Shown here piece after piece: positions 27,908 through 36,992 of a DNA stretch of 64,000 nucleotides. A program made the position numbers and the translations under genes. The first letter of the stretch is position 1. The number at the start of each line of letters is the position of its first letter. The notes beneath the pieces were generated by a model. The model made no database searches and was not told where the DNA came from. It saw only the letters and a list, made by a program, of their open reading frames with translations. Source of the DNA: Aureococcus anophagefferens (taxonomy: Eukaryota > Sar > Pelagophyceae > Pelagomonadales > Pelagomonadaceae); contig NW_008705575.1 in assembly GCF_000186865.1 (NCBI RefSeq), positions 237,987 to 301,986 of the forward strand, read 5' to 3'.

Positions 27908-30900
27908 ATGCACCGTATGCTGCGCGCCGCCCGGGGCGGCCTCCGGCGCCCCGGCGCCGCGCGACCCGCGACGCGCGCCTTCGCCCTCGCGCCGCGGCGG
28001 CCCATCCGCAAGCTCATGGCGGCGAACCGCGGCGAGATCGCGATCCGCATCTTCCGCGCGGCGACGGAATTGGACATCCGCACGGTCGCCATCTACAGCA
28101 AGGAGGACATGAAGTCCATGCACCGCTACAAGGCCGACGAGGCTTATCTGGTGGGCAAGGAGGCGTCGCCCGTGGGCGCCTACCTCGGCTACGAGGAGAT
28201 CGTGGACGTCGCGCTCGCGAACGGGGTCGACGCGATCCACCCCGGCTACGGCTTCTTGAGCGAGAACGTGCACTTCGCGCGGCTCTGCGAGGCCAACGGC
28301 ATCGCCTTCGTCGGGCCCGAGTCGTCCGTGCTCAACAAGTTCGGCGACAAGACCCTCGCGCGGCAGCTCGCGGTCGACACCGGCGTGCCCGTCGTCCCCG
28401 GCACGCCGGGCGAGTGCAACACGCTCGAGGAGGTCCGCGCGTTCGTCGAGGGCGGCGACGACCCCGTGGGCTACCCCGTCATCGTCAAGGCGGCCCACGG
28501 CGGCGGCGGCCGCGGCATGCGCGTCGTCCGCGACGCGTCCGAGCTCGAGGAAAATTTGGCGCGCGCGCAGTCGGAGGCGTTGTCCGCCTTCGGCAACGCC
28601 GCGGTCTTCGTCGAGCGCTACGTGGACTCGCCGCGCCACGTCGAGGTGCAGATCCTCAGCGACGGCGAGTCGACGGTGCACCTCTACGACCGCGACTGCT
28701 CCGTGCAGCGCCGCTTCCAGAAGGTCGTCGAGATCGCGCCGTCCGTCGGCCTGCCCGACGACCTGCGGGCGGCGCTGCTGGCCGACGCCGTGCGCCTCAC
28801 GTCCGCCGCGGGCTACCGCTGCGCGCTGTGTGGAAATCAAATCTTCAACCCGACTTCAATGTGCGCGTATTCGAATGTTTCGACACGAGCACTTCCGCCG
28901 TGCTTCGAGAACTCGCTGAGAGCAATCAATTCGTCCAAAAATCAGCCGAATCGACTTCGATTTGACCGAGCTAGAGAATTCTGAAGTTTGGCCCCGACGT
29001 CCCAGCTCACTGGTTGATTTCCACACAGGCTGCGCGGGCACGGTGGAGTTCCTCGTGGACCCGGCGACGTGGAAGCACTACTTCATCGAGGTGAACCCGC
29101 GGATCCAGGTCGAGCACACGGTGACGGAGGTCGTCACGGGCGTCGATTTGGTGCAGTCGCAGATCATGGTGACGGCGGGCAAGACGCTCGCCGAGATCGG
29201 CCTCGCGGACCAGGACGACGTCCAGGTCCGGGGCTACGCGATCCAGAGCCGCGTGACCACGGAAGACCCCGAGGCCGACTTCCGGCCCGACGTCGGCCGG
29301 CTCCAGGTGTGGCGCCCCGCGGAGGGGTTCGGGATTCGCCTCGACGGGGGCAACTCGTTCACGGGCGCCGTCATCTCGCCCCACTACGACTCCCTGCTCA
29401 TGAAGGTCACGGGCTCCGCGCTGACCTACGAGGGCGCCATCGTCAAATTGTCGCGCGCGTTGCGGGAAACGCGGATCCGCGGCGTGAAGACGAACATCGG
29501 CTTCATGCTCAACGTGCTCAAGCACCCGGACTTCCGCGCGGGCGCGGCGACGACGTCCTTCATCGGCGACAACCCGGAGCTCTTCCAGTTCAAGGCCGGC
29601 GGCGACCGCGCGTCGAAGCTGCTCGAGTACCTCGCGGAGCTCGCGGTCAACGGGCGGCGCGCCGTCGGCGCCGCGGGCCCGCCGACGCCGCGCTACGCGC
29701 AGGTCCTGCCGCCGGCCGTGCCCCTGAAGCCGCGCATCGGCCTCAAGCAGGTGCTCGAGGCCGAGGGGCCCGAGGGCTTCGCCCGGGCCGTGCGCCAGCA
29801 CAAGGGGCTGCTGCTCACGGACACGACGATGCGCGACGCGCACCAGTCGCTCCTCGCGACGCGCGCGCGGACCAAGGACCTCGTCGCGGCGGCGCCCTAC
29901 GCGGCGCACGCGCTCCACAACTGCTACTCGCTGGAGACCTGGGGCGGCGCGACCTTCGACGTCGCTTTGCGCTTCCTCCACGAGTGCCCCTGGGCGCGCC
30001 TCGAGGAATTGCGGGAGAAGATCCCGAACGTGCCCTTCCAGATGCTCCTCCGCGGCGCGAACGGCGTCGGCTACACGTCGTACCCGGACAACGCGGTCTT
30101 CAAGTTCTGCGACGTCGCCGTCAAGAGCGGCATGGACGTCTTTCGAGTCTTCGACTCGCTCAACTACGTCGAGAACCTGCGGCTCGGCATCGACGCCGTC
30201 GGCGCGGCCGGCGGCGTCGTCGAGGCGGCGATCTCCTACTCGGGCGACGTCACGGACCCGGACTCCAAGTACAATTTGGACTACTACCTGAATCTGGCGA
30301 CGGAGCTCAAGGCCAAGGGCATCCACGTGCTGGCCATCAAGGACATGGCGGGGTTGTTGACGCCGGCGGCCGCGTCGACGCTCGTGCACGCGCTGCGCTT
30401 GGAGTTCCCGGACCTGCCCATCCACGTGCACACGCACGACACGGCGGGCACGGGCGTCGCCGCCATGCTCGCCGCGGCGAAGAACGGCGCGGACGCCGTC
30501 GACGTCGCCGTGGATTCCATGTCCGGGCTCACGTCGCAGCCGTCCATGGGCGCGGTCGTCGCGTCCCTGAAAGGCTCGTACCTCGACACGGGCGTGGACC
30601 TCAAGGAGCTGGCGCCCCTCATCGACTACTGGGAGTCGACGCGCGTGTCCTACGCGGCCTTCGAGAGCGGCCAGAAGAGCGGCTCCGCGGAGGTCTACGA
30701 CCACGAGATCCCGGGCGGCCAGTACACGAACATGCTCTTCCAGGCGACGCAGATGGGCCTGAGCGAGAAGTGGCCCCAGGTCAAGGCCGCCTACGCCGAC
30801 GCCAACGAGCTCCTCGGCGACATCGTCAAGGTGACGCCGTCGTCGAAGACCTGCGGCGATTTGGCGCAGTTCATGGTCACGAACGGTTTGACGAAAGCCG

Positions 30901-31709
30901 ACGTGCGGGACCGCGCGGAGTCGCTCAACTTCCCCTCGAGCGTCGTCGAGTTCTTCCAGGGCGCGCTGGGCATCCCCTACGGCGGCTTCCCGGAGCCGCT
31001 GCGCACGCACGTGCTCGCGGGCGCGGGCAAGACCGACGAGACCTTCGCGGGGCGGCCCGGCGCGCAGCTCCCGGCCGTGGATTTGGAGAAGGTCCGCGCG
31101 GAGCTCGAGGAGAAGCACGGCGTCGCCGTCGACGACCGGCAGCTCATGTCCGCGGTCATGTACCCCCAGGTCTTCGACGACTTCATGGCCACGACGCGGG
31201 AGTTCGGCGACCTGTCGAACCTGCCGACGCGCGCGTTCGTCGAGCCGCTCGACGTCGGCGAGGAGCTCGAGCTGAGCTTCGGCCAGGGCGTGACGGTCAA
31301 CGTCAAGCTCACGGGCATGGGCGACCTCGACGAGAAGAAGGGCACGCGCGAGTGCTTCTTCGAGGTCAACGGTTTCCCGCGGTCCGTGACGCGCGTCGAC
31401 ACGTCCGCGTCCGCGGACGTCGTCGTCCGGCCCAAGGCGAGCCCCGGCGACCTCGGCTCCGTCGGCGCGCCCATGCCGGGCGTCGTCGTCGACGTCAAGG
31501 TCGCGCCGGGCGCGGCCGTCGCCGTGGGAGAGCCGCTCGTCGTGCTGTCGGCCATGAAGATGGAGACCGTCGTGTCGTCCGCCGTCGCGGGCGTCGTCAA
31601 GTCCGTCGCCGTCGCCGACGGCGACGACGTCCAGCCGGGCGACCTCCTCGTCGTCGTCGACAGCGCCGGCGCGGAGGCCGGCGGCGGCGACGACGAGATC
31701 GCCGCCTGA
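27908..31709 (+). CDS. PYC: Pyruvate carboxylase
   Basis: A biotin enzyme making oxaloacetate from pyruvate, bicarbonate and ATP; anaplerotic. Exons 27908-28817 and 29029-31709 give 1196 residues, the full eukaryotic length. A mitochondrial-type presequence (~1-35) precedes the biotin carboxylase domain (~36-480, with AANRGEIAIRI, GGGGRGMRVV and EVNPRIQVEHTVTE). The carboxyltransferase domain follows (~565-830, LLTDTTMRDAHQSLLATRART). The biotinyl domain ends the protein, with the biotin lysine in SAMKMET (about Lys1147). The introner sits in the biotin carboxylase domain and its removal restores YRCAGTVEFLVD. The gene ends 24 nt before the assembly gap. Confidence 0.96.
28818..29028 (-). mobile_element. 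Introner element, family A (pyruvate carboxylase)
   Basis: Perfect 8-bp target copies GCTGCGCG at 28818 and 29029. The 203-bp element begins CTGTGTGGAAATC and ends GATTTCCACACAG. Exact core, antisense to the gene. GC-AG, phase 1. Confidence 0.96.
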
Positions 31710-31733
31710 GCGAGCGCGCGTCTCCCCCCCCCC

Positions 31734-31810
31734 NNNNNNNNNNNNNNNNNNNNNNNNNNNNNNNNNNNNNNNNNNNNNNNNNNNNNNNNNNNNNNNNNNN
31801 NNNNNNNNNN
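31734..31810. other. Assembly gap (77 N)
   Basis: A run of N follows a C homopolymer at 31724-31733. The true length is unknown. It may hide the terminator of pyruvate carboxylase and the promoter of the next small gene. Confidence 0.99.
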
Positions 31811-31858
31811 GGGCCTGTTGCGCGCCCACCTCCGCATTCCTTCGAAGATCCACGCACC

Positions 31859-32164
31859 ATGAATCCCCTGCGCCTCCTTTTCATCTTCATCGCCGCCGCC
31901 GCCGCCATCACGGCGCCTCGGAGCCGGACGTCGTCGCGCGTGCGCCCGAGGATACGGACGACGCGGCGCGCGGCGCCCCGGAAAATGAATCGGTCCAAGG
32001 CGCGCCCGAAGATACGACAGCGGCGACAGCAGGCGCGCCAGAAGTCGCAGCCGGCGAAATGGTCCGCGGAGCACCGGCTCCGGTCTTCGGCGGGCGCCGC
32101 TCCCGTCGAGCCGCGCTTCGCGCCCCTGCTGCGCAGACTCGGCTACTACGGGGCGCAGAGCTGA
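31859..32164 (+). CDS. Small basic secreted or membrane-anchored ORF
   Basis: A 101-codon ORF just after the gap. The first ~20 residues (MNPLRLLFIFIAAAAAITAP) form a convincing signal peptide or anchor. The rest is very Arg/Lys/Gln-rich (RQRRQQARQKSQ) and ends LLRRLGYYGAQS. No family is recognised. A hydrophobic leader followed by a strongly basic tail is not random, but the ORF is short and unsupported by homology, and its upstream region is partly lost in the gap. Confidence 0.4.
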   Translation: MNPLRLLFIFIAAAAAITAPRSRTSSRVRPRIRTTRRAAPRKMNRSKARPKIRQRRQQARQKSQPAKWSAEHRLRSSAGAAPVEPRFAPLLRRLGYYGAQS

Positions 32165-32709
32165 CGACGTGCCAGGCAGCGCGAGAAGCATCCGCCCCCC
32201 ACCTTCGAGTGCCCGCGCCGCTCGCGAGGGTAGGGGCCGCGGCCGCCTATCACTGGGGGGTCGCTTCCTCTAAAACGTCGCGGCAGGCTCGGCGGCGGCT
32301 GGGCCGCGGCGGACATGCCATCTTCTTCCGTCTAGCTCGCACGTGGGGTCGTCGGAGAGTTCGCTCAAGAGGCTGCGAACGCGCCAACGAAGTCGCCAAC
32401 GCCGGCATCAACTTATGGATACCGACCATGTTGGCTTGCCAAGAGAGAAACCGATCGGAGGCAGCCCCAAGCCCTCGGCGCCCGACTTCGGCGGCAACAC
32501 CCGGCTCCGTTTCGGCGCTCGCGGCCCCGGCGCGCCGTCGGCGCGCATGCGCGGCGGGCCGTAACGCGCCCGCGCCGCTCCGCGCCCGGCCGCGCCGCTC
32601 CGCGGCCGCCGCTCCTCCGGCCGCCCCGCCTCGCCGCGGCCCCAGACCGCCGGCGGCCGTTTCCTACCATCGTCCGCGGCGCCAAAGTCGCTGCCGAGGG
32701 TCCGTCGCC
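32165..32709. other. Gene-free stretch upstream of the channel gene
   Basis: These 545 nt contain no ORF I can support, only simple GC-rich sequence such as repeats of GGCCGCGCCGCTCCGC near 32570-32620. They presumably hold the promoter and 5' UTR of the channel gene. Confidence 0.6.
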
Positions 32710-34875
32710 ATGGCCGACGGCGAGGCCGCCGGCGCGCCCGCGCGCGCCGAGGTCAACATCAAGAGCCCGCCCGCGCGGCCGCCGCCCGCGCGGCCGTCGC
32801 GCGGCCTCGGGACGCTCTCGAAGCAGCCCGCGGGCGAGTCGAAAGAACCAGAAACAAACCGGCGGCGCAGCGTCATCGGCGACTTCGCGTCGAACATGCG
32901 GCGGCGCACGTCCGTCGTCACGCGGCGGAATCGCGAGCTCTCCGCGGCGCAGGACGCGGCGAGAAAGATGCGGCACATGGAGGCGTCGACGTGGACGATC
33001 GCGCCGGACAAGAGCACGTGGGTCCAGAACTGGGACGCGGCGCTGTGCGTGGCGCTGGTCTACACGGCCATCGTGACGCCCGCGGACGTCGCCTTCGTGC
33101 ACGACCGGAGCCGGGTCATCCACTTCTGGCCGTATTTCGTGGTCGACATGTGCTTCACGCTGATCTTCATCTTCGACGTCTTCCTCCAATTCTTCCTCCA
33201 CTACCAGCTGCCCAAGGACAAGGGCCTGCAGTGGGTGCGGAACCACCGGCGCATCGTCCGCCACTACCTTTTCGGGTATTTCGGCATCGACTTCGTGTCG
33301 TCGATCCCCTTTGGGATCCTGGAGATGATCGGCGGGTCCATCTTCGGCGACCTCGCGGCGGCGCGGCTTTTGCGGCTCCTGCGCCTGGCGAAGCTGCTTA
33401 GGATCATCCGGACGAGCCGCCTCATCACGCGGTACCGCGCGGACCTGTCGGTGTCGTACGGCATCATCCACCTGACGTCGTTCATCATCGCGACGGTGCT
33501 CTTCAGCCACTGGCTCGCCTGCGTCTGGGGCTACTGCGCGAACGCGAGCAGCCGGGGCATCGGCAACTCGTGGATGGCGGCCTTCGAGGAGTCGAAGTGG
33601 AACATCCGGAACCCGAAGCACCAGTACGTCATCTCGCTCTACTTCGCCATCATGACGCTGACGACCGTGGGCTACGGCGACGTGTTGCCCAACAACATCT
33701 CCGAGTACGCTTTGATGATCGTCATGATGTTTTTAGGCGGCTTCATGTGGGCCTACATCATCGGCTCCGTCTGCGCCGTCACGGCGACGCTGGACATCAA
33801 GAAGATCGAGCACCAGCAGCTCTACGACCAGATCAACAACATGCTCGTGGACCTGGCCATCACGCGGCCTCTCGCCTGCGCGGTGCGGTCCTTCCTCTTC
33901 CAGACCGAGGAGATGGAGCGGCGCATCGGCTACAGCGCGCTCATCGACACGCTGTCCCCGGAGCTCCAGGGCCTGCTCAGCGAGGAGATCTCGGCGAAGC
34001 GCATGGCCTCCGTCAAGTACTTCGCGGGGCGCACGCCCAAGTTCCGGCTCCAGATCTTCAAGCGGCTCCGGCGGTCGCTCTACTGCCCCCAGGAGCTCGT
34101 CCACGAGGACAGTCTCCTCATCATCGCGAACCAGGGCGTCGTCGGCGCCCAGGGCTGCATCTACACGTCGGGCATGGCGCTGAATTTGGACTTCTTCCTC
34201 CACCGCTACCGCGTCGAGTCGAGCAAGCGCGCGCTGAACTACGTCGAATTCGAGATGCTGTCGAACCCGCACCTGCTGGACATCCTGGCCATCTGCCCGG
34301 GGGACCGCATGCCCATCAAGTGGATCCGCGTCTTCTTCGCCATGATCCGCAAGGTCCGCTACGACGCGCGCCTCGCCGAGGACCGGCGGAACAAGGAGAA
34401 GGGCAAGCTCGACCGCGCGAACGGCAACTTCTCCGCGACGGCCGCGTCCTTCGGGGACGTCTTCTCCCAGGAGTTCGCGCACGTCCACGACGTCGAGGCC
34501 GTCGCGGCGCGGGGCCGCTTCGACGAGAACCGGGGCGCCTACGCCGTCGTCGGCAGCGCGGACGCGCCGGCCGCGCCGCGCTTCGACGAGGGCAAGCCGC
34601 CGACGCCCCGGTCCATCACCGTCAAGCCCGCGTCGCCCAAGGCGTCCGCGCGCGTCCAGCCCGAGGGCATGCTCCCCGACGAGGTCCGCGGCGCGAGCCC
34701 CGTCGGGGCGGGGGCCGCGCCGCCGGCGCGCCGCGTGTCCAACTTCGTGCTCAACGGCCGCGCGACGCTCAACCTCGACACGGCGCCGCGGCCCCGGCCG
34801 CCGGAGCGGACGAACTGGGCCGCGGTCGACGAGGAGCGCACCGCGGCGCGCAAGCTCGCGCGCGTGCTCATGTAA
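32710..34875 (+). CDS. Voltage-gated K+ channel of the KCNH/CNG type
   Basis: A 721-residue, intronless plasma-membrane channel. Six membrane segments (S1-S6) lie at about residues 115-355. S4 is Arg-rich (RLLRLLRLAKLLRIIRTSRL), and the pore has the K+ filter TTVGYGD near residue 320. A C-linker follows S6. The segment aligning with a cyclic-nucleotide-binding domain (~440-500, around QELVHEDSLLIIANQGVVG) is short and lacks the usual FGE..L motif, so cNMP gating is doubtful. Long disordered N- and C-termini flank the core. The ATG at 32710 is the first in frame with good context. The stop is 25 nt from the convergent gene's stop. Confidence 0.9.
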   Translation: MADGEAAGAPARAEVNIKSPPARPPPARPSRGLGTLSKQPAGESKEPETNRRRSVIGDFASNMRRRTSVVTRRNRELSAAQDAARKMRHMEASTWTIAPDKSTWVQNWDAALCVALVYTAIVTPADVAFVHDRSRVIHFWPYFVVDMCFTLIFIFDVFLQFFLHYQLPKDKGLQWVRNHRRIVRHYLFGYFGIDFVSSIPFGILEMIGGSIFGDLAAARLLRLLRLAKLLRIIRTSRLITRYRADLSVSYGIIHLTSFIIATVLFSHWLACVWGYCANASSRGIGNSWMAAFEESKWNIRNPKHQYVISLYFAIMTLTTVGYGDVLPNNISEYALMIVMMFLGGFMWAYIIGSVCAVTATLDIKKIEHQQLYDQINNMLVDLAITRPLACAVRSFLFQTEEMERRIGYSALIDTLSPELQGLLSEEISAKRMASVKYFAGRTPKFRLQIFKRLRRSLYCPQELVHEDSLLIIANQGVVGAQGCIYTSGMALNLDFFLHRYRVESSKRALNYVEFEMLSNPHLLDILAICPGDRMPIKWIRVFFAMIRKVRYDARLAEDRRNKEKGKLDRANGNFSATAASFGDVFSQEFAHVHDVEAVAARGRFDENRGAYAVVGSADAPAAPRFDEGKPPTPRSITVKPASPKASARVQPEGMLPDEVRGASPVGAGAAPPARRVSNFVLNGRATLNLDTAPRPRPPERTNWAAVDEERTAARKLARVLM

Positions 34876-34900
34876 AATGGCGAATTCGGAAATCCTACCT

Positions 34901-35407
34901 CTAGGTCGCCCCGGGCTCGTGCTCCTCGCCCTCGGTGCAGAGGTGCGCGCGCGCCGCGAGGAGCACGACGCGGTCCACGTCGCAAGACGCGGCCGCGAGG
35001 CCGCGCTCGATGTCGAGGCCCCGCGCCGTCGCGCGCGCGACGACCGCGGCGACGCGCGCGTCGAGGGCGTCGGCCGGGACGTCCTCGAGCGACGCGGCCG
35101 GGCCGCCGTCGAGCGCGCCGAGCGTCGATCGGACCGCCCGGAGCCACTCGGCGCGGCGCGCGCGGTCCTCGCGCGGCAGCCGCTCGTCGTCGGCGAGGTC
35201 CAGCTCCATGAGCAGCACGTCGAGGCTATAGGCGTTTCGGAACGCGGCGACGGCGGCGCCGGCGAAACCGTCGAGCACGTCCACGGAGCAGCTCTCGCCG
35301 CGGCAGTCGCGGAAAGACGCCGCGAGGGCGCGCGCCGTGAGGCCGAGGTCCAAATTTGGTCGCAGGGCGCGCGCGCCGAGCGCGGCGATTAGCGGCCACC
35401 AGCGCAT
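34901..35407 (-). CDS. Small secreted or lumenal helical protein
   Basis: A 168-residue protein starting MRWWPLIAALGARALRPNLD, which looks like a signal peptide. The mature part is Ala/Arg/Asp-rich and helical with a few cysteines (FRDCRGESCSVDV). No family is recognised. An in-frame ATG further upstream (~35520) would add a ~40-residue leader, but I prefer 35407 because the hydrophobic N-terminus then starts the protein. It is divergent from the DUF4116 gene (182 nt between ATGs). Confidence 0.6.
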   Translation of the reverse strand: MRWWPLIAALGARALRPNLDLGLTARALAASFRDCRGESCSVDVLDGFAGAAVAAFRNAYSLDVLLMELDLADDERLPREDRARRAEWLRAVRSTLGALDGGPAASLEDVPADALDARVAAVVARATARGLDIERGLAAASCDVDRVVLLAARAHLCTEGEEHEPGAT

Positions 35408-35589
35408 GGCTGCTAGAAACGCTGGCTGCAGCGGGCGCAAAGACAGCCCATGCTGCGTAGAGCAGTGCAACGTTCGGCCTTGTTGCTGCAGGAGAGCAGC
35501 GTATGGGCCCAGCTTTCCCATCGATCTAGCGCCGTCTCCACGCCAGGACACGACCTCTCGAAGAGCTTTAGGCCACACGAAACGACCTG

Positions 35590-36933
35590 ATGAGCGCGCT
35601 CCTCGCCGGCACCCTGGCGTCGGTCAAGATCGACGGCTACGCGCTCGCCGACGCGCCGAAAGCGCTCCGCGACGACGCCAAGGTCGTCGGCGCCGCCTGC
35701 GCCGAGAGCGGCGGCGCGCTCCAGTTCGCCAGCGAACGGTTGCGCGACGACGCCGCGACGGTGGCCGTCGCCGTCAAGCAGCAGGGCGAAGCCTTGGCGC
35801 ACGCGAGCGACCGGCTCCGCGACGACGCGGCCACGGTCACGCACGCGGCGTCGTCGAGCGGCTGGGCGCTGCGCCACGCGTCGCCGCGGCTCAGGGACGA
35901 CCCCGCCGTCGTCGCGCTCGCCGCGGCGCGCGACGGCTCGGCGCTCCGCTTCGCGAGCGGCCGGCTCCGAGGCGACGCGGCGTTCGTGGCGAAAGTGGGC
36001 GCCGCGAGCGCGGGCGTGCTCGCGGAAGCCGACGCGTCCCTGCGCGGCGACGCGGCGGTCTGCGCGGCCTGCTGCGCGCGGGACGGCGCGGCGCTCGCGC
36101 TCTGCGACGACGCGACGCGGAAGGACCGCGCCGTCGTCCTCGCGGCCGTCAAAAGCCGCGGCGACGCGCTCAAAGACGCGGACCCGGCCTTCCTTAAAGA
36201 CGCGCCGGTCGTCCTCGCCGCGGCGCGGACCTGGAGCGGCGCGCTCGAGGCCTGCGCGCCGGCGCTCCTCGCGGACGTCGCCTTCGTCGCCGCGGCCGTC
36301 GACGTCGACCCCTGGAATCTGCAATTCGCGTCGGACGCGGCCGCCGCGGACGTCGCCCTCGTGAAGCGAGCCGTCGCCAAGGACGGCGACGCGCTCCAGT
36401 TCGCCGCGCCGTCGCTCCGGTCCAACGCGGCGCTCGTCGCCGTCGCCGTCGAGTGCACGGGCGGCACGGGCGAGGCGCTCGCGCACGCGCACGAGGACCT
36501 GCGGTGCGACGCGGCGCTCGCGCTGAAAGCGGCCAAGGCGCACGCCGCCGCCGTCGCGCACACGCCCCTGCGCGGCGACCGCGCGTTCGCCGCCAAGGCG
36601 CTGAAGCAGGACCCGGCGTGCTTCGAGTTCCTCGCGCTCGAGCTCCGCGGCGACCGGAAGCTCGCGGAGGTCGTCGCGAAGCACCCGGGGCTGCTCCGCC
36701 ACACGCCCCTGCGGAGCGACAAGAAGCTCGTGCTCGCGGCCGTCAAGAAGGACGGCGCCGCGCTGCGCTACGCGTCCGACGACCTGCGCGCGTGCAAGGA
36801 GGTCGTCGTCGCGGCCGTGAAGTCCGACGCGGCCGCGCTCGCGCACGTGCTGAACCGGGACGCGCTCTTCAAGGACAAGGACGTCGTCGCCGCCGCGAAG
36901 AAGAAGGGCGTCGATCTCAGCGAGGACGACTGA
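35590..36933 (+). CDS. DUF4116 tandem-repeat protein
   Basis: 447 residues made almost entirely of about ten repeats of ~34-45 residues, with the pattern 'LR.DAAVVLAAV...G.AL.FAS..L' (for example ASERLRDDAATVAVAVKQQG). This is the DUF4116 repeat, common in protist and giant-virus proteins and of unknown function, probably a helical solenoid for protein binding. There is no signal peptide or other domain, and it is intronless. Its stop lies 59 nt from that of the convergent gene. Confidence 0.82.
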   Translation: MSALLAGTLASVKIDGYALADAPKALRDDAKVVGAACAESGGALQFASERLRDDAATVAVAVKQQGEALAHASDRLRDDAATVTHAASSSGWALRHASPRLRDDPAVVALAAARDGSALRFASGRLRGDAAFVAKVGAASAGVLAEADASLRGDAAVCAACCARDGAALALCDDATRKDRAVVLAAVKSRGDALKDADPAFLKDAPVVLAAARTWSGALEACAPALLADVAFVAAAVDVDPWNLQFASDAAAADVALVKRAVAKDGDALQFAAPSLRSNAALVAVAVECTGGTGEALAHAHEDLRCDAALALKAAKAHAAAVAHTPLRGDRAFAAKALKQDPACFEFLALELRGDRKLAEVVAKHPGLLRHTPLRSDKKLVLAAVKKDGAALRYASDDLRACKEVVVAAVKSDAAALAHVLNRDALFKDKDVVAAAKKKGVDLSEDD

Positions 36934-36992
36934 GGCGGGCCCCCGAGATTCGGTGCGGACTAGGTCTAGAGGCGTGTGCCTGGAATTAGAAC

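Noticed and set aside
28826..28840. GT within CTGTGTGG as the main 5' splice site of family A
   Set aside because: It would insert four codons into invariant parts of pyruvate carboxylase and GyrB. The GC at the start of the target copy gives perfect removal. It is kept only as a possible minor isoform.
29007..31853. A 948-codon open frame antisense to pyruvate carboxylase
   Set aside because: It is a shadow of the strongly conserved coding strand and reads through the N gap. Long antisense frames are expected in DNA this GC-rich.
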